Positions 11,817 to 23,660 of a stretch of DNA of 28,010 nucleotides are shown in pieces (positions within the stretch are counted from its first letter, which is position 1; each line of letters starts with the position of its first letter). A program made the translations under genes and the position numbers. Origin of the DNA: Syncephalis plumigaleata. Taxonomy: Eukaryota > Zoopagomycota > Zoopagomycetes > Zoopagales > Piptocephalidaceae. Below the pieces are notes generated by a model. The model searched no databases, had not been told where the DNA came from, and worked only from the letters and a program-made list of their open reading frames with translations. Where the stretch lies: NCBI GenBank assembly GCA_025201365.1, contig JAIXMF010000169.1:1-28010 (forward strand), written 5' to 3'.

Positions 11817-12615
11817 AGTTAAGCAACGAGACTAGACAAGATCCTTGCAATATGCCGTCAAGACCACTTGCTCAAGTTTAACCAAACGTGAAACGTTGTC
11901 AAAAGTGCAATAGGCGTATAATCACAGTAGCAATTATCAACCACAAATATAGCTAGGTAGATAGGAAGGAAATGAGCGAGACAGTCGACTACGACAAACG
12001 AGTAGGCTAGAGCGTATATATAAAGCGAGAGAAAGCTAAGCTTTAGCGAAATAGTGGATTTTCTTAGTGCTAATAGAAGGGAATGGAAAAAGAATGAAAT
12101 AGACTGAAATGGTATGTGTGTGGTGTGTGGCGGTTTCTTTTAACCATACCGGCGATTTACTCCTTGTTGATGAGCGTATGATGTGGTTGTTGCACATTTC
12201 TACTCCTAGAAATCACTCCACATTACTTCACATCATATCACATCCTACATATCACACGAACACACAGACGCATGCTCACACCTATTAATACTACATAATA
12301 GTTAGGTAGACAATGTTTACACATGATAAACTACTGCTGACCATGATCATGAATGTACGCGTGCATTGTCACGGGACCATTCACAATAATACGTATGCTA
12401 TTATTATTACTACATGTTATAGAGAAACATTACTAGTCGATTTCACACAAATGTCAATATTCTTTAGTGTATTTCATTGAGGCGGATTATTGAAATGGAT
12501 CAAAATATAGATGTACAATGATCCATAGCTACTGGAGTATGATCATCGACAAAGGAGAACAACACGAAGAGGGGTAATATGAAGCGACGACGACGACGAC
12601 GAGGACTTGGAAGAA
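11817..12615. other. Intergenic region between ORM1 start and HOG1 end
   Basis: 799 bp. On the right is the HOG1 3' UTR, with a CGA trinucleotide run at about 12584-12601. On the left is the ORM1 promoter side. A TATATATAAA stretch at about 12015-12024 reads on the plus strand, away from ORM1, and no plus-strand gene follows it. No coding sequence could be supported. Confidence 0.55.
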
Positions 12616-14565
<1,950 letters not shown>

Positions 14566-14568
14566 TTT

Positions 14569-14723
14569 CTAATGGAGAATTGGTTATAATCTAGACCGAT
14601 CCATACGCAATTAGTCACCAGTACCAGCATAGCTACTATTACTACTACTATATGAATTGTACTGCTAAAGGCATGACAACCATATACCATTGGCTTTATC
14701 GTTACAGCTAAGCTATTACTTAC
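14569..14723 (-). other. Intron in the HOG1 5' leader
   Basis: On the minus strand a GTAAGT donor follows a TTTCG exon end at 14724, and a CTCCATTAG acceptor ends three bases before the HOG1 ATG (the exon resumes AAAATGGCT). This defines a 155-nt leader intron. No ORF upstream is continuous with HOG1. Called from splice signals only. Confidence 0.6.
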
Positions 14724-15146
14724 CGAAATGATATGCACAATAAGCAAACGCTTGAAACCAAACAATATTGTGTCTGGCTCAGTTCAGTTTTTTCTTTTAG
14801 AAACGACAATGCAACACTTTTTCGCACCGTTCGGATAGAGCTGGATGAAGTATAGGCAGAAGTAAGAGGAGAGAGAAACGGTTTAGTACCAGTCTTTCTT
14901 TTTGACAGAGCTCCGTAGTATCTTTAGCATACAGACTAGAGCAATAGCAATAATGACAGAAGAGAAGGAAGTGCCGTGTGTGTGAGTGAGTGTGTGTGGG
15001 GAGGATGGTGGGTGGTGTGGGACTCGAGTTGTTGTGTGGGTGTGCGCTTCCTATTTAAAATGTCATCATCGTATTATCTACTTGTGCGTACATGTGTGGT
15101 ATATCTACCGCCTATCTATCACACTGCACGAGTGTATGTACGTATG

Positions 15147-15178
15147 CGTGTGTGTGTGTGTGTGTGTCTGTGTGTCTG
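15147..15178. repeat. GT dinucleotide repeat between HOG1 and SOD2
   Basis: GT repeat interrupted twice by CT. Confidence 0.9.
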
Positions 15179-15974
15179 TTTATCATCTACGACTAGATAT
15201 CTATTGTGTACAGCAACGCACCGTTATCCTATCTACACTGATAGATAAACATGGATATAGCAATGGATATTGACGTATTAACAGCATACCTTTTACTTTT
15301 TCATAGTAGACAGGTTAGGCTATTCATAGCCGATAATTAATAGGGATACCACATGCATGCATACTTACTCTACATGATGGTGCCTACACGTTTAATTCCT
15401 GTGTTGACGTTGTTCTAGTTCTTGTTCTTGTTGTTGTGTCTTTGCTGTTGCTGTAGTTGCTGTTGCTGCCGTGTATTCACAATAGAAACCAACCTAGATA
15501 AGTCGTGTATGGAAGGGCAGCAATGACATCATCGACTTCCATCTTGGTCGTAACTTTTGTCACATCATGCCAACCAACCTAAACTGTAAAAAGTCGAACA
15601 AGTAAGTTATTACAATTGTTGATTCGCTCTCATTGGCAATATTTTCAAGTTTGATATTGTACAATACGTATGATATTAAGCTCGAAAACATTGTCAATTA
15701 AAATGAATGGGTTGCGTTGATCGGCTTAAATAGATAAATTCTCCTATCTATGACGATGACAATGACGATGATGATGCATGCTATAGGCAACATCAGTGAT
15801 AAACTGTCGTCATCACCTCAACTATATTTATCTTTGCTGACTAACCCATGAGGTATACTTGCCAATATCCCCTTGTAATAACAATAACAATAGCAACAAT
15901 ACGTTATCACTATAGTTGTCATTCCTCTCCCTCTCCTTATTCTATTCGTGCTTGTTTTCCTCCTCCTCCTTCTC

Positions 15975-16009
15975 TTTCTTCTTATTCTTTCTTCTTATTC
16001 TTTCTTCTT
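15975..16009 (+). repeat. 13-bp pyrimidine tandem repeat in the SOD2 leader
   Basis: The unit TTTCTTCTTATTC occurs at 15975-15987 and 15988-16000, and partly at 16001-16009, inside a pyrimidine-only tract ending 32 bases before the SOD2 ATG. Confidence 0.85.
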
Positions 16010-16041
16010 GATTAAGAACGCGTTTATTCACATATTACACT

Positions 16042-17017
16042 ATGCTTCGCTCTACCATACTTCGTGCTGCCTCGGCTTCTCTACGTAAGCCAACCCTTGG
16101 TGTTGCGTCGACAGCTGGTATGCTCGTAAGGAACAAGCATACCTTGCCTGACTTGTCTTATGACTTCCATGAGTTGGAACCTGTTATCTCGGCGGAAATT
16201 ATGCGTTTGCACTATACCAAACATCACCAGACCTATGTGAATAATTTGAACACCGCTGAGGAGAAGTTGGCGAGTGCTGTCCACGAAGCTGATCCCGTCG
16301 AGTATATTGCTCTGGCTTCCGCGCTTAAATTCAACGGTGGTGGTCATATCAATCACTCAATCTTTTGGACTAACTTGGCTCCACCTAAGAAGGGCGGCGG
16401 TGACACACCCACTGGTTAGTCGCGTCATAGTAGCATTATTGTTACTGTTACTATCATCATATCATTATGCTAATCTATCAAACATGTATTGTGCACTCCT
16501 TATTAATAACAATAATAACTATAATGATGATGATGATTAGGTGATTTGTTGTCTGCCATCGAGCGTGATTTCGGCTCATTGGAAAAGTTCACTAGTAAAT
16601 TCAATACTACCACGGCAGCCGTTCAAGGATCTGGCTGGGGCTGGCTTGGCTATAACACGAATAGTAAGGAGCTTCAAATTACCACCACTGCCAATCAGGA
16701 TCCACTTCAGTGTAAGTAGCCAACATGACTGACTAATGCAAATAATTAAACAAATCGGCAGCAACTACTGGTTTGATTCCATTGTTGGGCATCGATGTAT
16801 GGGAGCATGTAAGTTGCATTAATATCTAGACTACTCATGAGTGGTCTCTCTCTTTCTCTCTCTGCCATTGAGCGTATAGCTTACATGATGCTATGTTGAA
16901 ATACAGGCTTACTATTTGGACTACAAGAATGCACGACCAGACTATTTGAAACGTATCTGGGAAGTGGTCAATTGGAAGAACGTTGCTGAACGATACAGCC
17001 AAGCTCAAAAGTCATAA
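16042..17017 (+). CDS. SOD2: Mitochondrial manganese superoxide dismutase
   Basis: Converts superoxide to oxygen and hydrogen peroxide in the mitochondrial matrix. Exons: 16042-16414, 16541-16711, 16762-16808, 16907-17017; 233 residues, phases consistent. The first about 32 residues are Arg/Ser/Ala-rich with no acids, a matrix presequence; the mature enzyme begins near [11 protein letters not shown]. Metal ligands by alignment to human SOD2: H57 (RLHYTKHH), H105 ([11 protein letters not shown]), D193 and H197 in the DVWEHAYY signature. [10 protein letters not shown] is present. The context and length fit the tetrameric Mn form rather than the cytosolic Cu/Zn enzyme. Upstream is the pyrimidine tract. 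Downstream it converges on ALG8, with 112 bp between stops. Confidence 0.97.
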
Positions 17018-17129
17018 AGATATACGATCTCTTCGCACGAGCAAGTGACAAGAAGAGATGGAACGGAATAGATGAATGATATAGGAATAAATTCCGTTTA
17101 TTTGGAAACAAAAGAGCCCATCACTTGTA

Positions 17130-19391
17130 TTAGTGGGTGTGTACTTTATTGCCACTTAACGAATGACTACTGCTCTTCTTGACAGTAAGATTACTTGATT
17201 TTACCTGTAAAAACTCGTAATAAAGCATGAACCATGAAGCGATAACACCAACTGCGCAGTAAACAGATAGCAGCATCAATGGTAGGAATGCCAATCGATT
17301 TACACCGAATAGCATGGAATGAAGTAGACCAGCGTATGTTTGCACGGCAATCAATCCTACGAGATAGATACAAAGTGGTCGACCGAGAATAGTCACCAAA
17401 TGATGATGATGAGTGTCTTGTTCACTACTTGAACTATAGCCATTGTAATATTGGTAAAGCGCGTTAATCAATTAAATGATATGACGCGCATTTCTATTAT
17501 ACATACGCTACAGATCGACCTAGTACCGTGTAGACTATTATCGACCAAATACTGATAATGGCTATTTTCGTAGGACCCTCTACAACAACAACAACAATAA
17601 TAATAATAATGAGATAAATAATAAATAACAAATAACAAATAAGTGATTACCTGCTGGTGTAAATAAAAGGGGCAGCAATGATAGATGACCTGCTGCACTT
17701 AGCAGTACAAATATACGAAATCCTTGTTTACTCTCGATGGCCATTAGACTATACGCAATGATTGAGTTAGTTAGTAGATGCACTGGTAATCAACAATAAA
17801 CATTGTCTATGTTGTTATCGACTACCTTAATGGTATGATCATTAGGAGAACTGCCTTTTCATGAACATGCCATCCAAATAGAAACGATGCATATCCACAA
17901 AGAACAAGAGCAGTGACGAATCGTTTAGTAGTTGGTCGTTTAAATAAGCTCACTAATGCCGGCTAGAATAGATAAAGTGTATTGGTTACTATACTATATC
18001 CTATATATTACTAGATTGTAGATTAGATTACCAGTTGAAATAATAGTGTCAATGCAAAGGTATGCCATGGTAGAATATCCGGTAGTATTCCGTAGGATGT
18101 GTCGCCCACTAATCCACGTGTCATGGATGCTGGCACCACAATATCTCGGCGTAAAACATATTTACTAGCTGTATAGGCAAGTTTTTATTATAAATATGAC
18201 TAGTAGTATTCCTGATCACTTACCCGCTAATAAGAATCGATCAATGAACGAGTATAATGCCCAAAAATTAGGAGCCCAATAAGCATGGCATAGACCACGT
18301 TTAAATGGAAATAGACGCGATATCACTTGACCGAGTTGACCTATAACGAGGAATGGCCCGAATGAAATGAGCGTAATACCAATGACTAGACCGCCTAGTG
18401 TAGCTGTTCGCATTACACCTTGACGTAGTCTATCGTAAGACCAGCCATGAGGGAAGCAGTAGGCACGCAATAAATAGATAAAGTAGGCCGGTGCAAGGTA
18501 TAGGAATATATGCTTGAAGTTTAACAGGATAGCAAACCAAGTTGCCGAGTGGAGTGGACGATTCTAGTATGCAATCGAGTATTAATGATGGCATCATTAT
18601 GTAGCTAGTCAGGTAGGATTATTCACCTTGATCATCTCCACGATAGACATGACAAGAATGCCGTAGAGAAATCCATTATATTGGAAATGAATATGTAGAT
18701 CAATAGAGTTAAGAAGCATCATTAGCTATAGAATTAGTAGTACTTGTCGTGTTAAGGATATGATCAATGATAAGTAGTCCAACATTCAGGAAAACACTAG
18801 CTGCCATGACAATACGTTCCTGCTTAGTATTCCAATCGACCAGTTTGATGAACCTATAAATGATAGATTGTCGATTAATATACATATGCATATATGCATG
18901 TATGCTACGCGCAATGAAATATCATAGCCATTACCGATGTAGAGCATAATAGAGTAGGCCATCAGTTAGGATAACCGTTATACGCTGATACAGAACACAC
19001 GACCAACTCTGATAAGGCAAGGCGGATATCACGGTGATACGCGGGTCAATCCAAGTGGTAGGCAGCGATAATAGATACTCGAACCACGCGAAGAAAGGTG
19101 GATAGTCAAGTGTCCACTCGCTAGTTGCCTATAGTTCATATACTTAAGCCTAGTGACTAGTTACTAAGATAAAGCAATATACTATACCTCGTAATACCAT
19201 TGCGATACAGGTAGTGTATGCGTAATGGCAAGCCAGTTACGATGTACGTCAAAGTCAGTGGAGCGACTATAGCCAATAGAGAATGAATGTGAATGTGAGA
19301 GAATGAGCAGTGGCACTACTTACTAGGAGGGAATAAGCAGTAGTTTAAGCAAGCTACCGACCAGTGCTGCTTGTACGAATGCAGATGACAT
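17130..19391 (-). CDS. ALG8: Dolichyl-P-Glc:Glc1Man9GlcNAc2-PP-dolichol alpha-1,3-glucosyltransferase Alg8
   Basis: ER multi-pass enzyme that adds the second glucose to the N-glycan precursor. Exons (minus): 19391-19324, 19266-19188, 19128-18935, 18853-18762, 18694-18627, 18563-18224, 18168-18032, 17962-17826, 17748-17651, 17579-17507, 17433-17130. Phases agree throughout; 529 residues, against 526 in human. Marks: [15 protein letters not shown] and [18 protein letters not shown] in the lumenal loop region, [32 protein letters not shown], and [18 protein letters not shown]. These distinguish Alg8 from Alg6. Exons 4 and 5 are joined by an AT-AC intron (separate entry); only that junction restores DHIHFQYNG. 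The last exon carries a short Ser/Lys-rich tail not seen in human Alg8; a GTAAAA at its start could be an alternative donor. Confidence 0.95.
18695..18761 (-). other. U12-type AT-AC intron 4 of ALG8
   Basis: 67 nt. The 5' splice site is ATATCCTT, identical to the U12 AT-AC consensus. The branch site is TTCTTAAC at 18715-18708 (consensus TTCCTTAAC), with its adenosine about 14 nt from the 3' end. The 3' end is AC. Splicing joins ATTGATC to ATATTCATTTCC, giving [11 protein letters not shown] as in Alg8. No GT-AG alternative that preserves this conserved stretch was found. Confidence 0.93.
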
Positions 19392-19896
19392 ATTGATAGA
19401 TTAGTATAACTGAAGAATAGGTTGGAATGTAGAGTGTGTGGGTCGTGTCGTGTTTATTTGGCATAAATATGGTAAATATAGTAGGAGAGCGAATACACAC
19501 ACTACGAATGGTAGTAGGAGTTCCTACACGCGAAAGCGGAGTTATACTCAGTCCCTATCATTATTACTATTACTAGCTAGCTAGCTAATCTAGCAATGGG
19601 ATATACAACAGCTTATTCATGTATTAATAAACAATACAACATTATAGTACACTATGTTATGTTTTAAACAATGTTTACTAGGCTATACAAACAAAGCAAA
19701 CGAGTGATGACACAAATATAATTCCGTTTAGGTTAGGGGTTATCCTTATTCATCTTGTCATGGAGTATACAGGTAACGGTCGAGAAGGATCTTATCGTGT
19801 GAGCAGTCCTTCTTCTTATTCTTGTAAACCATATATGCTTGAGTATCGGTCCCAGGACAGGATGAATACAATCGTGTTGATTGATGGATATCCATT
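19392..19896. other. Intergenic region ALG8 / metallothionein
   Basis: 505 bp. The left part is the ALG8 promoter side, with a short AGCTAGCTAGCTAAT palindromic stretch near 19573-19588. The right part, below 19897, is the 3' end of the metallothionein gene. Open frames on the plus strand here are antisense to the metallothionein and not supported. Confidence 0.5.
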
Positions 19897-19989
19897 TTAT
19901 TTGCCACAGTTGCAAGTGGAACCGCAACCGCAAGGATCACCGCAACCACAGCCACCGCAACCTGGATCAGCCTTAGTTTGAGGGATCAT
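19897..19989 (-). CDS. Metallothionein, 30 residues, 7 cysteines
   Basis: Small cysteine-rich metal chelator, presumably cytosolic. The frame from ATG at 19989 to TAA at 19897 encodes 30 residues. It begins MIPQTKADPG, then has the cysteine pattern C11-x2-C14-x-C16-x3-C20-x-C22-x3-C26-x-C28, and ends GK. Seven cysteines, four Cys-x-Cys or Cys-x2-Cys spacings, ten glycines and no aromatic residue are the hallmarks of fungal copper metallothioneins; the 26-residue Neurospora protein also has seven cysteines but different spacing. In the overlapping frames the same DNA encodes nothing family-like. A TATAAATA box lies about 175 bp upstream. Copper, zinc or cadmium preference cannot be judged. It is too short for length-filtered gene calls. 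Confidence 0.85.
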   Translation of the reverse strand: MIPQTKADPGCGGCGCGDPCGCGSTCNCGK

Positions 19990-20163
19990 GTTGATGATAT
20001 TGATGTTGTTGAAGTTGTTAAGTAAACTTGTAGAACTTGACTTGTAGACGCAAGTGATAAGCGACTAACTAGAGCAGAGAGTGATGATGGCAGTGATGAA
20101 AAGAAAACACACAAGTGACGAATGAAGTGAGAAACACCGATGGATTCATGATTTTCATCCCCC

Positions 20164-20171
20164 TATTTATA
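20164..20171 (-). promoter_or_regulatory. TATA box upstream of the metallothionein
   Basis: On the minus strand the sequence reads ACATATAAATAGGGGG, with TATAAATA about 175 bp before the ATG. The AGGGGG following it resembles a stress-response AGGGG element, but its position downstream of the TATA box makes that weak. Metallothionein genes are typically TATA-driven and inducible. Confidence 0.55.
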
Positions 20172-20920
20172 TGTCCTTTCCGTATGCCTATCGCGAGATA
20201 TCCGGCCCAAAATGGCCAACCTGTACGTCATGCTCAGCGATAACGGCAACACGCTGCGAATGAACAGCAAGGGCTCTATTCGGTGTATAAGGACGAGGAA
20301 ACACCGTTCATCCTACTAGGAATGCGTGAATTTTGCCTACGTATTAAAAATTGCTCAATGCTATCGCGTGTAACCCAATGCCTTGAGCTAAGGAGTTTTA
20401 TTATGAGCGATTTATTTCATAATGTGCGCAAAAGTAACATGTGGTGCGATTTATTAACGTGTGCGCATGTATTGTAGATGTATGGTCGAATGATGTTCTA
20501 GTCATGTGCTCGTAAAAGAAATCATACGGCACAATACGGAATGGAATCCTTGTTGGGATGATGATGCACTCAACCTTTCAGCAAGTCATTCCAAATGAAT
20601 CTAATCATTCACATTGTGCATATTCGTTGTTACTAGGCCGATAGTGAACTTGCATTCGTGTTATTGACGTCTATTGAGCGGCATATGCCTATTGGTTAGG
20701 GCTTGATCCAATCAGTGATGGTGAATGATGTGGAAATAGGAAAAGTGTAGAAAATTTATTGAAAATGCTACACCACGTGATCCTTATTTATCGCATTTAT
20801 GCCGTTCTCTTTCTTAGTTTGCTGTGCACGTATTCACCCTACAAACGAAGTGAACAAGTACTGGATTACTGCTGCTACTACTACTGCTACTGCTATTGAA
20901 GACATGCTTACAGTATCACG
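20172..20920. other. Intergenic region, metallothionein promoter side and unassigned ORF
   Basis: About 750 bp between two divergent genes. The stretch about 20190-20480 is more GC-rich and holds a plus-strand open frame (to the stop at 20477, in-frame text such as SVYKDEETPFILLGMREF) that I cannot assign; it has a stop just upstream and no splice model. CCAAT motifs occur near 20690-20712. No further gene is supported. Confidence 0.4.
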
Positions 20921-22238
20921 ATGAAGTCCACTTCTTACGCTCTATCAAGTAAACGAGATAAACTACCCAATGTATACACATGTCTCAATAAGACAAGTAG
21001 TCATTCACCGGTTATTCGTAATCGAAAGACACGTCAACGACAACAACGACAACGACAGCAACGACAACTATCAGCTGACTCATTTTCATCATCGCCATTG
21101 TCGTATGTGTCACCTGTGACAGTGTCAGATGCGAGTTTTTCGCCGACAATCAATTCGAGTCATTCCAGTCTATTTTGGTCAATACCATCTATTCTCTCCG
21201 ATATAACTTATTCGAATGATACGACAACTACAAGTAGAACAGGAACAAGAACATCATCATCATTATCAACGCGTAGTCATTCCAAATTCAGCTTCGTAAA
21301 TGAACTGGTAATTGACGACGATGCATTACATCACAAGCTTAATGATAGTCCAGCGTATAATACACGATCCAGAACTAGAGCAAAACAAGTTACTTGGTAT
21401 ACTAGTCAATTAAAGAGACATGATTTGAATACTGCTACGCGTGCTAGTGCTAGAACACAGCCTAGTTCAGATGGAATGTTAAAAGAAATGGCAGTAATCG
21501 AGTCGGGTAGATTGAGCGAGTCATTCCTTAAGAAAACCGATCGATGGCTACAAACCGGTGGATCATTACTTTCCATGGCTGTTTCTGTAGGACCTAACTC
21601 GCCCAATACCAATCGATTGGGGCAACTGCTAGATAGTCAGAACATGAGTGTGACGAGTAGCGTGTCACGGAAACGATCGCGACATAGTTCACCAAGATAC
21701 GAGTTAAAATCAACACGATTACCTGTGGAAACGAAAAGATACAAGGGAGTAGTATCACCTAGACGTCGAATACACGAGTGAGTAATGAAGTATAGGTCTA
21801 GTATTTCTTATTAAGCATGATTAAACTAATACTCGTGCAATTAAACCAAGTCGAAGCTTTTCTTTCGTTAATAGTCCCCTAGTGGCCAGACGTTCACCGC
21901 ATCTCGTTCGACATTACACTACCATTCATAAGCCAGATCGACCATTGTTACTTCCATCATTACGTAACCGTTCGAATCTACCTAGAAGATCAGGTATGGA
22001 TTTAGCATTGTTGCCTATACTATAATGGTTGACCATTTCACTAGATCAATATAGGCTATTTCAACAAGACCGATATCAAACAGGACGTTATTCTCCGCGA
22101 AAACGACAACGACAACAACAACAACAACGAAATGAAGATGACACAAGCTCATCATTGTCCTTGGAATACTGGAGTAATAGACTGAGACTTCATAATATGT
22201 CTTCAAGTCAAGAATCTGATCTATTACTTGATGAGTGA
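20921..22238 (+). CDS. Hypothetical basic, Ser/Arg-rich, largely disordered protein
   Basis: Not recognised. Exons: 20921-21777, 21875-21993, 22045-22238; 389 residues, with consistent phases and good junctions (GTGAGT and GTATGG donors, AATAG and ACTAG acceptors). Visible: a QRQ/RQQ repeat (about residues 40-50), long Ser/Thr stretches, an acidic patch VIDDDALHH, a more ordered-looking helix-prone segment (MLKEMAVIESGRLSESFLKK), then RKRSRHSS and RYSPRKRQRQQQQQR, which look like nuclear localisation or SR-type stretches, and a C-terminus ending SSQESDLLLDE. Many SP sites suggest proline-directed phosphorylation. A nuclear role is a guess from composition. The ATG at 20921 is the first in frame. 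It lies between the metallothionein and the LINE remnant. Confidence 0.7.
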
Positions 22239-22644
22239 ATGAATGAACATATATAGGTGATAGGATAGCCTATTCATTGTATAAAACTAATATACATTTG
22301 TACGCACGTATAGCTAGTTATTCGTGATCATACCAAAAGTTAGTCTACATGATTTAGTAGATCTATCATAATTGTATTGTAACAAATAAAGAACAATAGT
22401 CTGAATTCATTAGTGCATTCAATGCAATAATGGCAACGTATACGTAATGCCTCATATGAAACGTCATCCGATTCTACATCTGCACGCATGACGTAACACA
22501 TCAGTTACTAATTACGTTGATCTGTCCATTATTTGACGTTTTGGTCATTGATAACATTCGGAAGTTGCTTAATGGTGAGATTCATTGGAATCCATATCTG
22601 GGCAAATGGATAACGTGTAAACCATTGTTATCTGGTTAATTTAT
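22239..22644. other. Intergenic, no gene seen
   Basis: 406 bp of AT-rich sequence between the disordered-protein gene and the LINE remnant. Includes an AATAAA at about 22385, a possible polyadenylation signal for the upstream gene. Confidence 0.5.
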
Positions 22645-23660
22645 TTATATATGTGTGCGAAAAGTGTTTATTGATTGATGTGAATAAAGATAACAAAATT
22701 CAATGTTAATCAATAGAGATGTTAATAAAATCCATTGCCATTTGTGATAGAAGGATTGAAGAAAGGATTGTACAATTGCCGTACGGCGTTTGGCGTATAT
22801 GATGTCTTTAAGTATGGATTGCCATATATAAAAGATGGTTGTATGATCAGTTGGCTTGTCGCCATATATACTCGCCATTCGTGTACGGTGGATTGCCCAG
22901 AGTGCGCTAACGACTGCTGGCTTGATACACGGTAATAGGTGTTGAATCTACTACCAGCAACTGGTGTACAACATCTTGCCAGCGAGCTGGTTGTTATCTG
23001 CCTGCAGTCTGGAAACAACCTTTGACGTGTGACGGGGTAGTAAGCACATTTTGGCTGAACCGGTTGGACATGTGCTTGTGGAAGGGCGACTTCGTTCGGT
23101 TGATAGTGTACTGATTGCGTGCCCCGTTCCAAGTGAATAGGTCTGACATGACCGTTACATCGCGTTTGTGAGCAACTGTACCAGAAGTAATCGGTGTTCC
23201 ATCTGGTTTGGTGATAACGCACTCGATAGGAAGAGCTAGGATGATTTGCGGGCTAAGCTTCTTGAAATCTGGCTGTATACTTCCTCCAGTTCCTGACCAA
23301 GCGCGTAGTTTGTCGTACCATTGATCTAGAATTTTACCTCTAAGGCGTTTTCTATAGAAGGAATTGGTAATAAACACATGAGGTTCTAATCCGGCTTTCA
23401 TTAGTTGTAGATGTAGTAGCTCGCGTGTCAGTCTGCACCCTAGTGGTGATTCTAGTGAGAAAACGCGGCTAAACCATTTGGTTAATATGCATTTTGTTTG
23501 CAAGATAAGTGGGAGGAGACTAAGGCCACCTTGTATATTGGTTTGCATTATTTGTTTCAAGAATATCTTCTCTTTCTTACCATTCCAAATAAACGTTCGT
23601 ACCAATGAGTGAAGCGATGATATTATGTCACTGCTCGGTGCAGCGACTATTTTGTATAGC
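22645..23660 (-). pseudogene. LINE (non-LTR retrotransposon) ORF2 3' remnant, 5'-truncated and frameshifted
   Basis: The minus strand carries the typical post-RT segment of LINE ORF2: LVRTFIWNGKKEK, then QGGLSLLPLIL, then KWFSRVFS. This corresponds to the widely conserved FxWxGKxxxxxxxxLxxPxxxGGLxL block after the reverse transcriptase. The frame runs from a stop near 23660 to a stop at 22994. In a second frame, from about 22955 to 22645, the C-terminal block HLLPC-x8-ALWAIHRTRMASIY follows, which resembles the His-Cys and Trp segment at the end of the RT-associated zinc-binding domain. At least one frameshift separates them, and the endonuclease and RT core are absent. This is a dead, 5'-truncated copy, the usual product of LINE insertion. 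No target-site duplication could be identified by eye. Confidence 0.8.

Larger units (their letters stand above)
14724..16041. promoter_or_regulatory. Head-to-head HOG1 / SOD2 intergenic region
   Basis: About 1.3 kb, plus the leader intron. The HOG1 side is purine/GT-rich on the plus strand: GT microsatellite at 15147-15178 and a G-rich stretch at about 14985-15045. The SOD2 side ends in a roughly 90-base pyrimidine tract (about 15924-16010) with a 13-bp tandem repeat. A possible spliced minus-strand transcript at about 15300-15590 is described as a finding. No clear TATA box was seen for either gene. Confidence 0.5.

Noticed and set aside
14985-15045. Possible G-quadruplex on the plus strand
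   Set aside because: There are four G runs of three or more, but the loops are long (about 6-15 nt), so the signal is weak.
14976-15273. Two overlapping plus-strand ORFs rich in Val and Cys
   Set aside because: They translate the GT microsatellite and G-rich stretch; no splice or family support.
15924-16010. Tandem repeats read as a CRISPR array
   Set aside because: The units are 13 bp, contiguous and without unique spacers, in a eukaryotic leader.
18709-18891. Minus-strand ORF continuing past IIDHI into Leu-Asn-Thr-Thr
   Set aside because: It is read-through of the U12 intron; the conserved Alg8 sequence is recovered only by AT-AC splicing.
19760-19981. Plus-strand ORF rich in Pro/Gln at its end, and a minus-strand ORF starting with an Ala/Val-rich hydrophobic stretch
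   Set aside because: Both are other-frame readings of the metallothionein Cys/Gly codons (TGC GGT). The metallothionein frame alone gives a family-like protein.
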